Source: Anaerolineaceae bacterium (GTDB taxonomy: Bacteria; Chloroflexota; Anaerolineae; Aggregatilineales; Phototrophicaceae). Taken from it: a stretch of DNA of 64,000 nucleotides. A program made the position numbers and the translations under genes. Shown here piece by piece: positions 7,773 through 16,221 of the stretch (position 1 is the first letter of the stretch; each line of letters begins with the position of its first letter). The DNA lies in the NCBI GenBank assembly GCA_002702065.1, contig NZXX01000010.1, positions 97,342 through 161,341 of the forward strand, read 5' to 3'. A model generated the notes under the pieces. The model made no database searches. It had not been told where the DNA came from and saw only the letters and a list, made by a program, of their open reading frames with translations.

Positions 7773-8813
7773 TTACTCTGTCCGGGTGACCTTGTGGATA
7801 TTGCGCGGCTGGTCGATGTCGTAGCCTTTGGCGCGGGTGAGGCCGAGCGCGAACAACTGCCCCGGCACCACAGCCACCACTGGCGACAGCCATTCGGGGA
7901 TGTTTGACGGCAGGGGCAGGGCGGTCTGCGCCAGATCAAGCGCCGGTTGATGCGCGGAGATGATGAGCAGTTCGGCGCCGCGCTGCTTCAGCTCGTCGAC
8001 AAAATCCGTCACTTCATCAACCAGGGTGTTCTGGGGGACGATGACCATCACCGGGAATCCATGCGCCACCAGCGCCAGCGGGCCATGTTGAAAATCCGCT
8101 GTCGAGTAGGGTTCCGCCAGGATATAGGTCAGTTCCTTCAGCTTGAGCGCGATTTCGTAGGCGGTGGCGTAGTTGTAGCCCCGGCTGACGACGACACAGG
8201 CATCCATGTAGCGGTAGCGTTCGCTGGCCCGAATGATTTTGTCGGTGTCGCCTGTGACACGGGTAATGAGGTCCGGCACAGTTTCGATAGCGTGCAGGCA
8301 GTCTTCGTTTTCGTCAATGGCCGCGCTGAGCATGGCGATGGCGACCAGCGAGGACGTATAGGTCTTGGTGGCGGCGACGCTGCGTTCCGGCCCGGTGTGC
8401 AGGCAGATGGTATGCGCGGCGGCCTGGGCCAGCGGTGATTCGACGTCATTGGTGATGGCGACAGTCATGGCCCCCTGCCGGCGTCCTTCTTCCACCACGG
8501 CCACAATATCCGGCGATTGCCCGGACTGCGAAATGGCGATCACCAGCGATTCGGCCATGCGCGGCGGCTTCTCGTACAGGGTGAACAGCGACGGCGTGGC
8601 CAGCGCGACCGGCAGCCGGTTAATCGTACCAAACAGATACTGGCCATAACGGGCAGCATTATCCGAACTGCCGCGTGCCGCCAGCATGATAAAGCGCGGG
8701 TTGTAGTCGCGGATGGCCTTTGCGACTTGTCGGATCCGCTCACGCTCCTGCGCGATCAAATGGCGCAGCGTCTCGGGTTGCTCCAAAATTTCCTGTTGCA
8801 GATGAGAAGTCAT
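7773..8813 (-). CDS. Double-SIS-domain sugar isomerase / GlmS-C-like protein
   Basis: This is a 346-residue protein with two SIS phosphosugar-binding domains, equivalent to the isomerase half of GlmS without the glutaminase half. Motifs are LAARGSSDNAARYG in the first domain, AISQSGQSPDIV (the phosphate-binding SQSG), ERSVAATKTYTSS, then VVSRGYNYATAYEIALKLKE and the C-terminal YDIDQPRNIHKVT typical of GlmS/AgaS/FrlB-like enzymes. It should isomerise or deaminate an amino-sugar or aldose phosphate. It is divergent from the nagZ-like gene 95 bp away, which points to recycling of cell-wall or chitin amino sugars (inference). Confidence 0.88.
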   Translation of the reverse strand: MTSHLQQEILEQPETLRHLIAQERERIRQVAKAIRDYNPRFIMLAARGSSDNAARYGQYLFGTINRLPVALATPSLFTLYEKPPRMAESLVIAISQSGQSPDIVAVVEEGRRQGAMTVAITNDVESPLAQAAAHTICLHTGPERSVAATKTYTSSLVAIAMLSAAIDENEDCLHAIETVPDLITRVTGDTDKIIRASERYRYMDACVVVSRGYNYATAYEIALKLKELTYILAEPYSTADFQHGPLALVAHGFPVMVIVPQNTLVDEVTDFVDELKQRGAELLIISAHQPALDLAQTALPLPSNIPEWLSPVVAVVPGQLFALGLTRAKGYDIDQPRNIHKVTRTE

Positions 8814-8908
8814 CGAATCTTGCTCGTTGTTTATGCTAACCTGAACCGCAGCGGATTATACTGTATATTCTTTATGCGAGCTTTATCAAATCCCATCTGA
8901 AGGTGACA

Positions 8909-10465
8909 ATGACTCTGACACTTGAAGAAAAAATTGGCCGGATGCTGCATATCGGCTTTGATGGATTGGAACCGCCGGATTATGTTCTGGACTGGCTGGC
9001 ACGGGGTCAGGTCGGCGGCATTGTGTTGTTCCGGCGCAATATCAGCACCCCGGCGCAAGTCGCCAAACTGGTGCAGACCTGCCGCGATGCCGCGCCGCGC
9101 CCGATTCTGGTGTCGATTGATCAGGAAGGCGGGCGGGTGATCCGGCTGTATGGCAAATTCACCGAAAGCCCCGGTGCGATGGCGCTGGGGGCAACCGATT
9201 CTGAAGCGCTGGCGGAACAGGTTTCGGCGGTGCTGGCGACCGAGCTGCGGGCGCTGGGCATCACGTGGGTGCTGGCCCCGGTGGTCGATATCGCCCATAA
9301 CCCGGATAACGCGGTGATTGGTACGCGGGCGCTGGGCAATCATACCCCGCGTGTGCGTGACCTGGCTGTGGCGGAAGTGCGCGGTTTCCAGAACGCAGGC
9401 GTGGCGGCGACAGCCAAGCATTTCCCCGGTCATGGCAATACGCCGGTCGATACCCATGTGAAGCTGGCGGTGGTGAGTGGCCCGCTGGATTACCTGTGGC
9501 AGCACGATCTGGTGCCGTTCCGGGCGGCTGTCGAAGCCGGTGTGGAATCGGTGCTGGTCAGCCATGTCAAGTTTGAAGACCTCGATGCGGAACACCCGGC
9601 ATCTCTGTCACCGCGGGTGGTGCAGGGCCTGCTGCGTGATGAGATGGGCTTTGACGGTCTGGTGTGTACCGACTGTATGGAAATGAACGCGATCACCCAG
9701 CATTACGGCGCGGCTGAATCGGCGGTGCTGGCAGCACTGGCAGGCGAAGACGTCATCTTTTTCTCGCACACGCCGGAATACCAGCAGGCCGCCTATGATG
9801 CGCTGCTCGACGCGGCAAAATCCGGCAGGCTGCCCCTGGAACGGGTTGACGAATCCGTCCGCCGTATTGATGCGCTGATCGAGCGTTTTCCGCTGGAACC
9901 ACGTCCACCGCTGGAGGTGATTCGCAGCGCGGAACATCTGTCAGTGGTGCGCAAAGCGGCGGAATGTGCGGTGGCGCTGCATCACCCGGACAGCACGATT
10001 TTTCCGCTGCGGCACCGGCAGGGGCAGCGGGTGGCGCTGGTGGAGTTCAGTTCGTTTATGGACACGCCCGCGCTGGAAAACGGCGATCAATCCGCGCTGG
10101 TCAGGCTGGTCGAAGCCGCCGCGCCGGAGATTGAAACCGTGTGTCTGGCATCAAAAGGGTTTGACGAGGTGACAGCGACACGGGCGCGCGTGCTGGCCCG
10201 CGAGGCGGATGTGCTGGTGCTGGCGACCCGCAACGCGCATCTGTGGCCGGGCGATAAAGCCTTCGCCAGTGAACTGATGTGGCTGGCCAAGAAGGTGATT
10301 CTGGTGTGCCTGGCTGACCCCTACGACGTCGATTCGCTGCCTGGTGCACACACGGTCATCTACACATTCGGCGACAGTGCGCCGCTGTTGCAGGCCGCCG
10401 TCGATACGCTGATGGGCCGCCTGCACCCGCGCGGCAAACTGCCTGTGCCGGTCAAGGCAGGGTAG
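8909..10465 (+). CDS. nagZ: Beta-N-acetylhexosaminidase, glycoside hydrolase family 3
   Basis: This is a 518-residue GH3 enzyme that removes terminal N-acetylglucosamine. The (beta/alpha)8 domain carries VSIDQEGGRVIRL, the His-Asp loop AKHFPGHGNTPVDTHVKL, and the nucleophile region VCTDCMEMNAI. A C-terminal alpha/beta region, about residues 340-518, follows, as in the two-domain Gram-positive NagZ type, which is longer than the 340-residue E. coli form. No signal peptide is seen, suggesting cytoplasmic action. The ATG at 8909 is preferred over the GTG at 8903 because GAAGG lies five bases before it. The divergent SIS gene fits an amino-sugar salvage unit. Confidence 0.92.
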   Translation: MTLTLEEKIGRMLHIGFDGLEPPDYVLDWLARGQVGGIVLFRRNISTPAQVAKLVQTCRDAAPRPILVSIDQEGGRVIRLYGKFTESPGAMALGATDSEALAEQVSAVLATELRALGITWVLAPVVDIAHNPDNAVIGTRALGNHTPRVRDLAVAEVRGFQNAGVAATAKHFPGHGNTPVDTHVKLAVVSGPLDYLWQHDLVPFRAAVEAGVESVLVSHVKFEDLDAEHPASLSPRVVQGLLRDEMGFDGLVCTDCMEMNAITQHYGAAESAVLAALAGEDVIFFSHTPEYQQAAYDALLDAAKSGRLPLERVDESVRRIDALIERFPLEPRPPLEVIRSAEHLSVVRKAAECAVALHHPDSTIFPLRHRQGQRVALVEFSSFMDTPALENGDQSALVRLVEAAAPEIETVCLASKGFDEVTATRARVLAREADVLVLATRNAHLWPGDKAFASELMWLAKKVILVCLADPYDVDSLPGAHTVIYTFGDSAPLLQAAVDTLMGRLHPRGKLPVPVKAG

Positions 10466-10505
10466 AACGTGCTACAATATCGTCAGCGAGTGTAGAGGCA
10501 TACGA

Positions 10506-11069
10506 ATGGTTGCACGCGAGCGATTGACTACCGAAGAATTCGACCACATCGCCAGCCTGCCGGAAAACCGGGAGAAGCGCCTGGAGTTTATCGGGCGGGA
10601 GATTGTCGAGGTGGTATCGAATAATTACGCATCAGAAATTACTATGAAGCTGGCAACCTATCTTGGCATGTATCTCCTCACGCATCCTGCTGGTCACATG
10701 ACTGGACCGGATGGCGGCTACATCGTTTCCGGTGAACGTTACATGCCTGATATTGCGATTGTTTCGTCAGCCCGGCAGCCGGAATCATCGCATGATGCCT
10801 GGAACCCCAACGCGCCGGACCTCGCTGTTGAAGTGCTGTCGCCTACGGATGAGCCGTCGAATCTGCGTATCAAGATCGTGAATTATCTGCGGGCAGGCAC
10901 GACCGTGTGGGTTGTTGATCCGAATAAACAGCAGGTCGAAACTTACATACCAGACATGGCTCCGCAAACGCTGACGGTTGTCGATACACTGACCGGCGGC
11001 GCACTGCTGCCGGATTTTGAGCTTGCGGTCAAGGATATATTCCCGGCCAACCATCCCCCAAGTGAATAA
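10506..11069 (+). CDS. Uma2-family (DUF820) endonuclease-like protein
   Basis: This is a 187-residue protein of the Uma2/DUF820 family with a PD-(D/E)XK nuclease fold. Landmarks are EFDHIASLPENREKRLEFI with GREIVEVV, the YMPDIAIV strand with the catalytic Asp, LAVEVLSPTDEPSN with the catalytic Glu, and the later K/R in RIKIVNYLRAGT. These genes are greatly expanded in cyanobacteria and Chloroflexota, and their role is unknown. A second, shorter copy lies at 53245. GAGG precedes the ATG. It is a stand-alone gene in the spacer between the nagZ-like gene and the kinase. Confidence 0.88.
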   Translation: MVARERLTTEEFDHIASLPENREKRLEFIGREIVEVVSNNYASEITMKLATYLGMYLLTHPAGHMTGPDGGYIVSGERYMPDIAIVSSARQPESSHDAWNPNAPDLAVEVLSPTDEPSNLRIKIVNYLRAGTTVWVVDPNKQQVETYIPDMAPQTLTVVDTLTGGALLPDFELAVKDIFPANHPPSE

Positions 11070-11094
11070 AACAGGGGCATAGCCTTATGCCCCT
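11065..11094 (-). terminator. Hairpin with T-rich tail (terminator for the kinase gene) of the AGGGGC type
   Basis: AGGGGCATA (11073-11081) pairs perfectly with TATGCCCCT (11086-11094) around a 4-nt loop. Read on the minus strand the stem is followed by GTTTTATT, as expected for a terminator of the kinase gene ending at 11136. The AGGGGC...GCCCCTAC ends also make it a member of the palindrome group found elsewhere in this window. Confidence 0.65.
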
Positions 11095-11135
11095 ACAAAT
11101 CTCCGACCGTTGTTTGGTTATTGCGTGAGCCTGAG

Positions 11136-13448
11136 CTAACACCCCAGCAGCCCGCAGACCAGCCCGCCCAGTCCACCGCCACCGTCGTCATCATCGCCTG
11201 AGCCGCTGCCGGACTCGCCGCTGTCGCCACTCCCACTACCAGAGCCACTGCCCGAACCGCTGCCGCTTGAATTGCTGCTGGAGCTGCCACCGCCGTTCCC
11301 GCCGGACCCACCACCATTCGATGGGGAATTGCCTGCCGGGCAGCCGGGACGCCATGCCCCGCTGTACGGGCCGCCGATGATGGTATCGTTGGCCGGGTTG
11401 CCGTTGGCGTCGTAGCTGCGGCGGGCGCTGTACCACTCGAACACGTCGCCGCCCAGATGCCGGCAGTCGTAGACCTCAATCACATCGCCGCTGCCGTTGG
11501 CTGCCATGCTCTGGTTCTGGCTAAGCGGGGAGGGGGCACGGCAGTTACTGGCTGGTATGGTCAGCACCTGACCGACGCGGATAATGCTGCGGTTGGGAAT
11601 TTCGTTCAGGTCGTTGATCTGGTCAATTGTGACGCCATTGGCCAGCGCGATGCCGGACAGGGTGTCGCCGGTCTGCACGCGATACTGGCAGGTGGCCACC
11701 TCCTCAACCGCGCCGGACACGATCACGCCGCCATCCACGCCCACAACCGGCAGCGCGCCACCGGTCTGGTCTTCCACCAGCACCTGCTCGATGCGCAGTT
11801 GGGTGGTGCCGGGTGTCACGCCTTCGATATTCAGGCGTAGCAGCACCGGTTCATCCATGACAACCGGTTCTGTCAGGGCGCTGGCCGCCAGCCGAATCTC
11901 CCCGGCGGCGTTGTCGATCAGATTGCGGCTGGTATCCACCATCTCACCGAGATACGGCCCGGCTTCGACGCTGTTGACCTGAATAATATCCGGGTCGAAG
12001 TGGACCGTGATGTCGAAACTGCGGCAGTCGGCCAGGGTGCAGTCGATCTGTGCCTCGATGACGCTGGTTTCGCCAACGGTCAGCGCCGCCAGCGGCAGCG
12101 TCACCCTGGATGGGTTGGCCGCAAACGCAACGCCCAGCGCGGTTGGCACAGGCGTGTCTGTGCTGGTGGGAGCGGTCGTCGGCGTGTGCGTTGGCGTGTC
12201 GGTTGGCACATCGGTCGGCGTGTTGGTCGCGGTCTGTGTGGGCAGGTCGGTCGGCGTATGGGTTGGTGCCTGGGTCGCGGTGTGCGTCAGGGTAGCTGTA
12301 GGCGCTTCCGTGTCGGTTTGCGTCGCGGTCGGCTCTTCGGTTTCTGCTGCATCCTGTGCCATGGCGATGCTATCCGGCGACGCGCTCGACTCGGCTGCCA
12401 GCACCACGTCGCCCGATCCGCCACTGGCTGCCAGCGCGACAAACGCGATCAGCGCAACGCCAATCAGTGCTGCGGCGAGGATGAACCCGGACGATTTGCG
12501 CTGTGGCGCAGCTGCCGGGGGCGCTTCCGGTTCGGGCGTATCCGAGAGAATGATGGTGTCGGAGCCGTCTGTGTTCAGCTGAATCGTTTGCGGTTGGTCG
12601 CCGATCTGGATTTGTGCCGCCTGTTTGAATGCCTGGCCGAAAGCTTCGATGTCGGGATAACGGGTTTCCGGGTCTTTGCTCATGGCCCGGTTGAGGACGG
12701 ACATGATATTGACAGGCAGGTCCGAGCGCCAGTTGATCAGCGGGGTAGGGACCTCGTGCAAATGGCTGTGCATCAGCTGGTAGGCCATCTCGCCCTTAAA
12801 CGGCAGTTTGCCCGTGAGCATGTAGTATACCAGGATGGCCAGGGCATACTGATCGACCGCCGGGGTCAGCGGTTCGTTCAGCCATTGTTCCGGGGCCATG
12901 AATTCGGGTGTGCCGATCTTGACGCCGGTATCCGTGATCTGGGTGGAAGCGCCTGCCATCTTGGCGATGCCAAAATCGACCAGGAAAACTGTGTTCTGGT
13001 CGTCAAACATCACGTTGCTGGCTTTGATGTCGCGGTGGATTACACCCCGGTTATGGGCATACTGAAGGGCGCTGGCCAGGTCCGACGTGATGCGGGCGAC
13101 TTCTGGCAGGGGCAGCAGCTCGCCTTTTGGCAGGTTGCCCATTCGTTCGGACAACGACCCGCCGCTGAGCTGGCGCATGACGACGTAGCTGACACTGTGC
13201 TGGGTACCGAAGTCGTAAATGGGGACAATGTGACTGTGTTCCAGCGCAGCCGCCATGCGGGCCTCGCGCGCGAAGCGTTCTTCGTACTCCGCATTACCGG
13301 CCACCCGCGTATAGATGACCTTGACCGCAACCTTACGGTGTAAGCTTTCCTGGTAGGCCCGGTAGACGGCACCCATGCCGCCTGCACCCAGAAGCTCACC
13401 TAGTTTGTATTGTCCGAGCGTCTCACCGCTTAAACTGTCGAGGAACAC
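11136..13448 (-). CDS. Ser/Thr protein kinase fused to cohesin-like and LysM domains
   Basis: This is a 770-residue transmembrane fusion. Residues 13-280 are a Hanks-type kinase: GAGGMGAV loop (21-28), Lys43 in AVKVI, HRDIKASN with Asp140, DFG (158-160), and APEQ (185-188). One membrane segment lies at 321-342. A Thr/Pro-rich linker spans about 372-436 with repeated TPT/PTxTPT units. A cohesin-like beta domain occupies about 439-580, with two Cys, and a LysM domain about 587-632 (YRVQTGDTLSGIA...IRVGQVLTIP). A Cys-containing segment (662-703) and a Gly/Ser then Asp-rich tail ending VCGLLGC follow. The kinase would face the cytoplasm and the LysM part the cell wall, so the protein could sense envelope state. 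The cohesin assignment is by pattern and less certain. The start codon is GTG. Confidence 0.9.
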   Translation of the reverse strand: MFLDSLSGETLGQYKLGELLGAGGMGAVYRAYQESLHRKVAVKVIYTRVAGNAEYEERFAREARMAAALEHSHIVPIYDFGTQHSVSYVVMRQLSGGSLSERMGNLPKGELLPLPEVARITSDLASALQYAHNRGVIHRDIKASNVMFDDQNTVFLVDFGIAKMAGASTQITDTGVKIGTPEFMAPEQWLNEPLTPAVDQYALAILVYYMLTGKLPFKGEMAYQLMHSHLHEVPTPLINWRSDLPVNIMSVLNRAMSKDPETRYPDIEAFGQAFKQAAQIQIGDQPQTIQLNTDGSDTIILSDTPEPEAPPAAAPQRKSSGFILAAALIGVALIAFVALAASGGSGDVVLAAESSASPDSIAMAQDAAETEEPTATQTDTEAPTATLTHTATQAPTHTPTDLPTQTATNTPTDVPTDTPTHTPTTAPTSTDTPVPTALGVAFAANPSRVTLPLAALTVGETSVIEAQIDCTLADCRSFDITVHFDPDIIQVNSVEAGPYLGEMVDTSRNLIDNAAGEIRLAASALTEPVVMDEPVLLRLNIEGVTPGTTQLRIEQVLVEDQTGGALPVVGVDGGVIVSGAVEEVATCQYRVQTGDTLSGIALANGVTIDQINDLNEIPNRSIIRVGQVLTIPASNCRAPSPLSQNQSMAANGSGDVIEVYDCRHLGGDVFEWYSARRSYDANGNPANDTIIGGPYSGAWRPGCPAGNSPSNGGGSGGNGGGSSSSNSSGSGSGSGSGSGSGDSGESGSGSGDDDDGGGGLGGLVCGLLGC
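12130..12335 (-). repeat. Degenerate tandem repeat encoding the Thr/Pro linker
   Basis: The minus strand reads repeated ACNCCNACN-like units (plus-strand GGTCGGCGTG/GGTTGGCG units) encoding TPT/PTDTPT between the membrane segment and the cohesin-like domain of the kinase fusion. Such tracts often vary in length between strains. Confidence 0.7.
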
Positions 13449-13635
13449 TGCCCATACCCCGGTACTCTGTTTTCAGGATTGATGAAATGGCTATGGTCTT
13501 ACCTCAATTAAGAATATAACTGTTTTCCTTATCTGTGCCTAACAATCTCAATGCTTTGATAATCTTGTATAAATTTCATTTTTGTAAGGCAGTACAAAGT
13601 ATAAAGGCTGAATTGTGACGTCCATTTTGCGGGAA

Positions 13636-13668
13636 TCAAAACATGCAGAGGGTTTCGCTCTGCATGTT
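13636..13668 (-). terminator. Terminator after the response regulator gene
   Basis: ACATGCAGAG (13641-13650) pairs with CTCTGCATGT (13658-13667) over a 7-nt loop. On the minus strand the stem is followed by TTTTGATT. It lies 26 bases past the stop of the LuxR-type regulator. The rest of the 245-base gap up to the kinase start is AT-rich and shows no other gene. Confidence 0.8.
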
Positions 13669-13693
13669 CTTCATAATGTAAGGTAGATCGCGT

Positions 13694-14374
13694 CTAGCGC
13701 TTGTCTCCTTCAGATGGTGGGATCAATTCGTGGATATTATTCTTGACCGCATAAGCCGCCGCTTCGGCCCGGTTGGCGACGCCAATTTTTGCCAGCACAC
13801 TGCTGACATAATTGCGCACGGTTCCTTCACCCAGATACAGCTTCACGGCGATCTGCCGGTTGGTCATACCTTCTGCCACCAGCGCCAGTACCGCCAGTTC
13901 CTGCGGTGTCAGGTCTGCAAAGGCCGCCGCGCGCTGGGCCTCGGTCGCTTTGCGCACTTCGCTGAAGACGGCGGCAGTCATGGCCGGGTCGAGCATGCCT
14001 TCACCCCGGCTGATGCGCTCTACGGCATGGATTAATTCGTTGTCGCCAATACGCTTGAGGACATAGCCGGATGCCCCCGCCTGGATCGCCGCGAACAGCA
14101 GCTCATCCTCTGCATAGGAGGTCAGCATAATCACCTGGCAACCCTGAACGGTGCTGACGATCTGACGACAGGCCTCGATGCCGGAGATTCCGGGCATGCG
14201 GATGTCCAACACGGCAATATCCGGGCGCATTTCCTGGGCCTTTTCAATCGCCTCTTCACCGGTCGACGCCTCTGCAACGACTTTGAAGTGTCCCTGACGT
14301 TCGAGCAATGCCCGTAGACCTGCACGAACAACAGCATGATCATCCGCGATCAGTATATGAACTATTCTGGACAT
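13694..14374 (-). CDS. NarL/FixJ-type response regulator
   Basis: This is a 226-residue two-component regulator. The receiver domain has the acidic pair in LIADDHAVVRAGL, the phospho-acceptor Asp in IAVLDIRMPGISG, and the Thr/Lys switch residues in VIMLTSYAEDE and GYVLKRIGD. The C-terminal LuxR helix-turn-helix (LTPQELAVLALVAEGMTNRQ...VRNYVSSVLAKIGVANR) binds DNA. The ATG at 14374 is preferred over the GTG at 14389 because AAGGA lies six bases before it. The gene is divergent from a matching GAF histidine kinase 82 bp away, which is surely its partner. Target genes are unknown; the adjacent CBS genes are candidates. Confidence 0.93.
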   Translation of the reverse strand: MSRIVHILIADDHAVVRAGLRALLERQGHFKVVAEASTGEEAIEKAQEMRPDIAVLDIRMPGISGIEACRQIVSTVQGCQVIMLTSYAEDELLFAAIQAGASGYVLKRIGDNELIHAVERISRGEGMLDPAMTAAVFSEVRKATEAQRAAAFADLTPQELAVLALVAEGMTNRQIAVKLYLGEGTVRNYVSSVLAKIGVANRAEAAAYAVKNNIHELIPPSEGDKR

Positions 14375-14413
14375 AGCGGTCCTTGCCACACCTGTACGGC
14401 GTATTGATTGATG

Positions 14414-14441
14414 TTACAATTGCCTTGTAGTCTAGTATAAG
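14414..14441 (+). promoter_or_regulatory. Possible sigma70-type promoter for the histidine kinase gene
   Basis: TTACAA (14414-14419) and TATAAG (14436-14441) are 16 bases apart in the short divergent spacer. The distance to the ATG at 14457 would leave a leader of under 10 bases. This is a pattern match only. Confidence 0.35.
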
Positions 14442-14456
14442 TGCGTGGAACATGCC

Positions 14457-15602
14457 ATGAATAGTGACAAACATCCCCGAGAAAACGGGCAGAATGTGCT
14501 GAATCAGCTGCAGGAAATCGCCGAAGCGGTGATGTTCGCTGCTGAAGGTGGTTCGCTGGAGAAGGTGCTGGAGCGTATCGCGCAGGTATCCGGCGAGTTA
14601 GCCAATGCCCGTTACGCGGCTCTGGGGGTGCCGGACGGGCGGGGCGGGCTGCGATTCTTTAAAGTGTATGGGATGTCGACGGACGAAATCCAGCATCTGG
14701 CGCATCTGCCGGTCGGGCGTGGTCTGCTGGGTGTCATCATGCGCGAACGCGCCCCCCTGCGCCTCGAAAACATGCAGGATGACCCGCGATCTGCCGGTTT
14801 CTGTCATGGCCACCCCTCAATGACATCTATGATGGGTGTGCCGATTCAGGTCGGGACGCAGCTTTTTGGCATGATCTACATGTGCGACCGGCTGGACGGC
14901 AAGCCGTTTGATGACCAGGACCAGCAGCTGGCCGAAACAATCGCCGGTTATGCCGCGCTCGCCATTGCCGGTGCGCAGCTCAGCGAACAGCAAAGCCGGC
15001 TGAGTATGCTGGAGGAGCGTGAACGCATCGGCATGGAATTGCATGACGGCATTATTCAGTCGTTATACGCGATTGGCATGCATCTGGACCTGATGCGTTT
15101 TTCTGGCAATGCAGAGCGTGAAGCGCTGGATCCGATTATCACGCAGCTCAATCAGGCGATTGAAGATATTCGCCGTTATATCCTCAACCTCAAATCGGCC
15201 CACGTCAAAACGGTGCGCACGTGTATTGTCGATATGTTGAACCGGCTGTATATCCCGCCCAAGCTGGTCGTCGATCTGCTGGCCCCCGATGAGCCACCGC
15301 CCTTTACCTCAAACACGTTCGATTCGATTTGCCAGATCGCCAACGAAGCCATCAGTAATGCGGTCCGCCATGCCGACGCGACCTGTCTGTCCATTTCCAT
15401 CCAACAGGACCAGAATCGTTTTCAGATCACGATTGAGGATGATGGCAAGGGATTTGATATGGAAGCGGTCAAAAACAATCATGGGTTGGGGCTGCACAAT
15501 ATGCAGCAGCGGGCGCAGCTGTTTGGCGGCAACGTGAGTATCGAATCCGCCCCAGGGCAGGGGACGACGCTCACCATTACCATCCCGATCAAGGTTTTTT
15601 GA
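14457..15602 (+). CDS. GAF-domain histidine kinase, NarL-partner (HisKA_3) type
   Basis: This is a 381-residue soluble sensor kinase. A GAF domain covers about residues 25-165 and includes RSAGFCHGHPSMTSMMGVPI, LFGMIYMCDR and the helix ending AIAGAQL. This is the pattern of DevS/NreB-like GAF kinases. Dimerisation motif HisKA_3 is EERERIGMELHDGIIQSLYAIG with the phospho-accepting His. The ATP-binding lobe shows ANEAISNAVRHADA (N box), EDDGKGFD (G1) and GLGLHNMQQRAQ (G2). No membrane segment is present, so it should sense a cytoplasmic signal, possibly redox or gas through the GAF pocket. The ATG at 14457 is favoured over the GTG at 14445. The divergent response regulator is its likely partner. 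Confidence 0.92.
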   Translation: MNSDKHPRENGQNVLNQLQEIAEAVMFAAEGGSLEKVLERIAQVSGELANARYAALGVPDGRGGLRFFKVYGMSTDEIQHLAHLPVGRGLLGVIMRERAPLRLENMQDDPRSAGFCHGHPSMTSMMGVPIQVGTQLFGMIYMCDRLDGKPFDDQDQQLAETIAGYAALAIAGAQLSEQQSRLSMLEERERIGMELHDGIIQSLYAIGMHLDLMRFSGNAEREALDPIITQLNQAIEDIRRYILNLKSAHVKTVRTCIVDMLNRLYIPPKLVVDLLAPDEPPPFTSNTFDSICQIANEAISNAVRHADATCLSISIQQDQNRFQITIEDDGKGFDMEAVKNNHGLGLHNMQQRAQLFGGNVSIESAPGQGTTLTITIPIKVF

Positions 15603-15662
15603 GGCGCAAAATACATCCATCACCCTTATTCCCTGCCATTGCTCAGTATGGTGCAACCGATG

Positions 15663-15712
15663 CTCTATGGTATTGATAGAGTAGTCGAAGTAGCAGACCA
15701 GCAGTTGGTCTG
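15663..15712 (+). promoter_or_regulatory. Two inverted repeats upstream of the CBS genes
   Basis: CTCTAT (15663-15668) pairs with ATAGAG (15676-15681), and CAGACCA (15694-15700) pairs with TGGTCTG (15706-15712). Both lie in the 134-base spacer before the first CBS gene, the second ending 23 bases before its ATG. They could be operators for the adjacent response regulator or an mRNA leader structure. Confidence 0.4.
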
Positions 15713-15735
15713 TCCTTGCATATGGAGGGCCAGCC

Positions 15736-16170
15736 ATGCTTGATGAGATATTGGTAAAGGATTGGATGACAAGCCCGGTCGTCACGACGGCACCGGGTAC
15801 GACCATCAGCCGGGCACATCAGCTGATGAAAGACAAGAATATTCGCCGGTTGCCAGTCGTACAGAATAATCGGCTGGTGGGTATCATCACCATCGGCGAT
15901 ATCCGCGAGGCGAGTCCATCAGACGCTACGACGCTCAGTATCTGGGAACTGAATTATCTGTGGGCACAGCTAACCGTTGATAAGGTGATGACGCGCAAGG
16001 TGCTCACCATCGAAGCGACCGCATCGATTATTGATGCTGCCCAGATCATGCTGGACAATAAGGTCAGCGGTTTACCGGTGAACGACAGTGACGGCAAGCT
16101 CGAAGGTATCCTAACGGAATCTGATATATTCAGGATGCTGGTGAAGTCGCGTGCAGCCGCTTCCTCGTAA
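15736..16170 (+). CDS. CBS-domain-pair protein 1
   Basis: This is a 144-residue protein consisting only of two CBS motifs (a Bateman module). The first is VKDWMTSPVVTTAPGTTISRA...RRLPVVQNNRLVGIITIGDIRE and the second VDKVMTRKVLTIEA...VSGLPVNDSDGKLEGILTESDI. Such modules bind adenosine nucleotides and act as energy or redox sensors. GGAGGGCC lies upstream of the ATG. It follows the histidine kinase on the same strand and precedes a second CBS gene, which suggests the two pair as heterodimers or serve the neighbouring two-component system (inference). Confidence 0.9.
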   Translation: MLDEILVKDWMTSPVVTTAPGTTISRAHQLMKDKNIRRLPVVQNNRLVGIITIGDIREASPSDATTLSIWELNYLWAQLTVDKVMTRKVLTIEATASIIDAAQIMLDNKVSGLPVNDSDGKLEGILTESDIFRMLVKSRAAASS

Positions 16171-16177
16171 CATCTCT

Positions 16178-16196
16178 GGCCCCTGCATAAGGGGCC
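16178..16196 (+). promoter_or_regulatory. Intercistronic hairpin between the CBS genes
   Basis: GGCCCCT (16178-16184) and AGGGGCC (16190-16196) form a perfect 7-bp stem with loop GCATA and no T tract. It lies in the 51-base gap between the two CBS genes and could adjust their relative expression. Confidence 0.45.
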
Positions 16197-16221
16197 TGAC
16201 TCTGGCTGGAGCAGAACATCC

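Noticed and set aside
12000..13343. 447-codon plus-strand ORF opposite the kinase fusion
   Set aside because: Shadow of the kinase frame. The Arg/Gly-rich text has no recognisable domain and no ribosome site.
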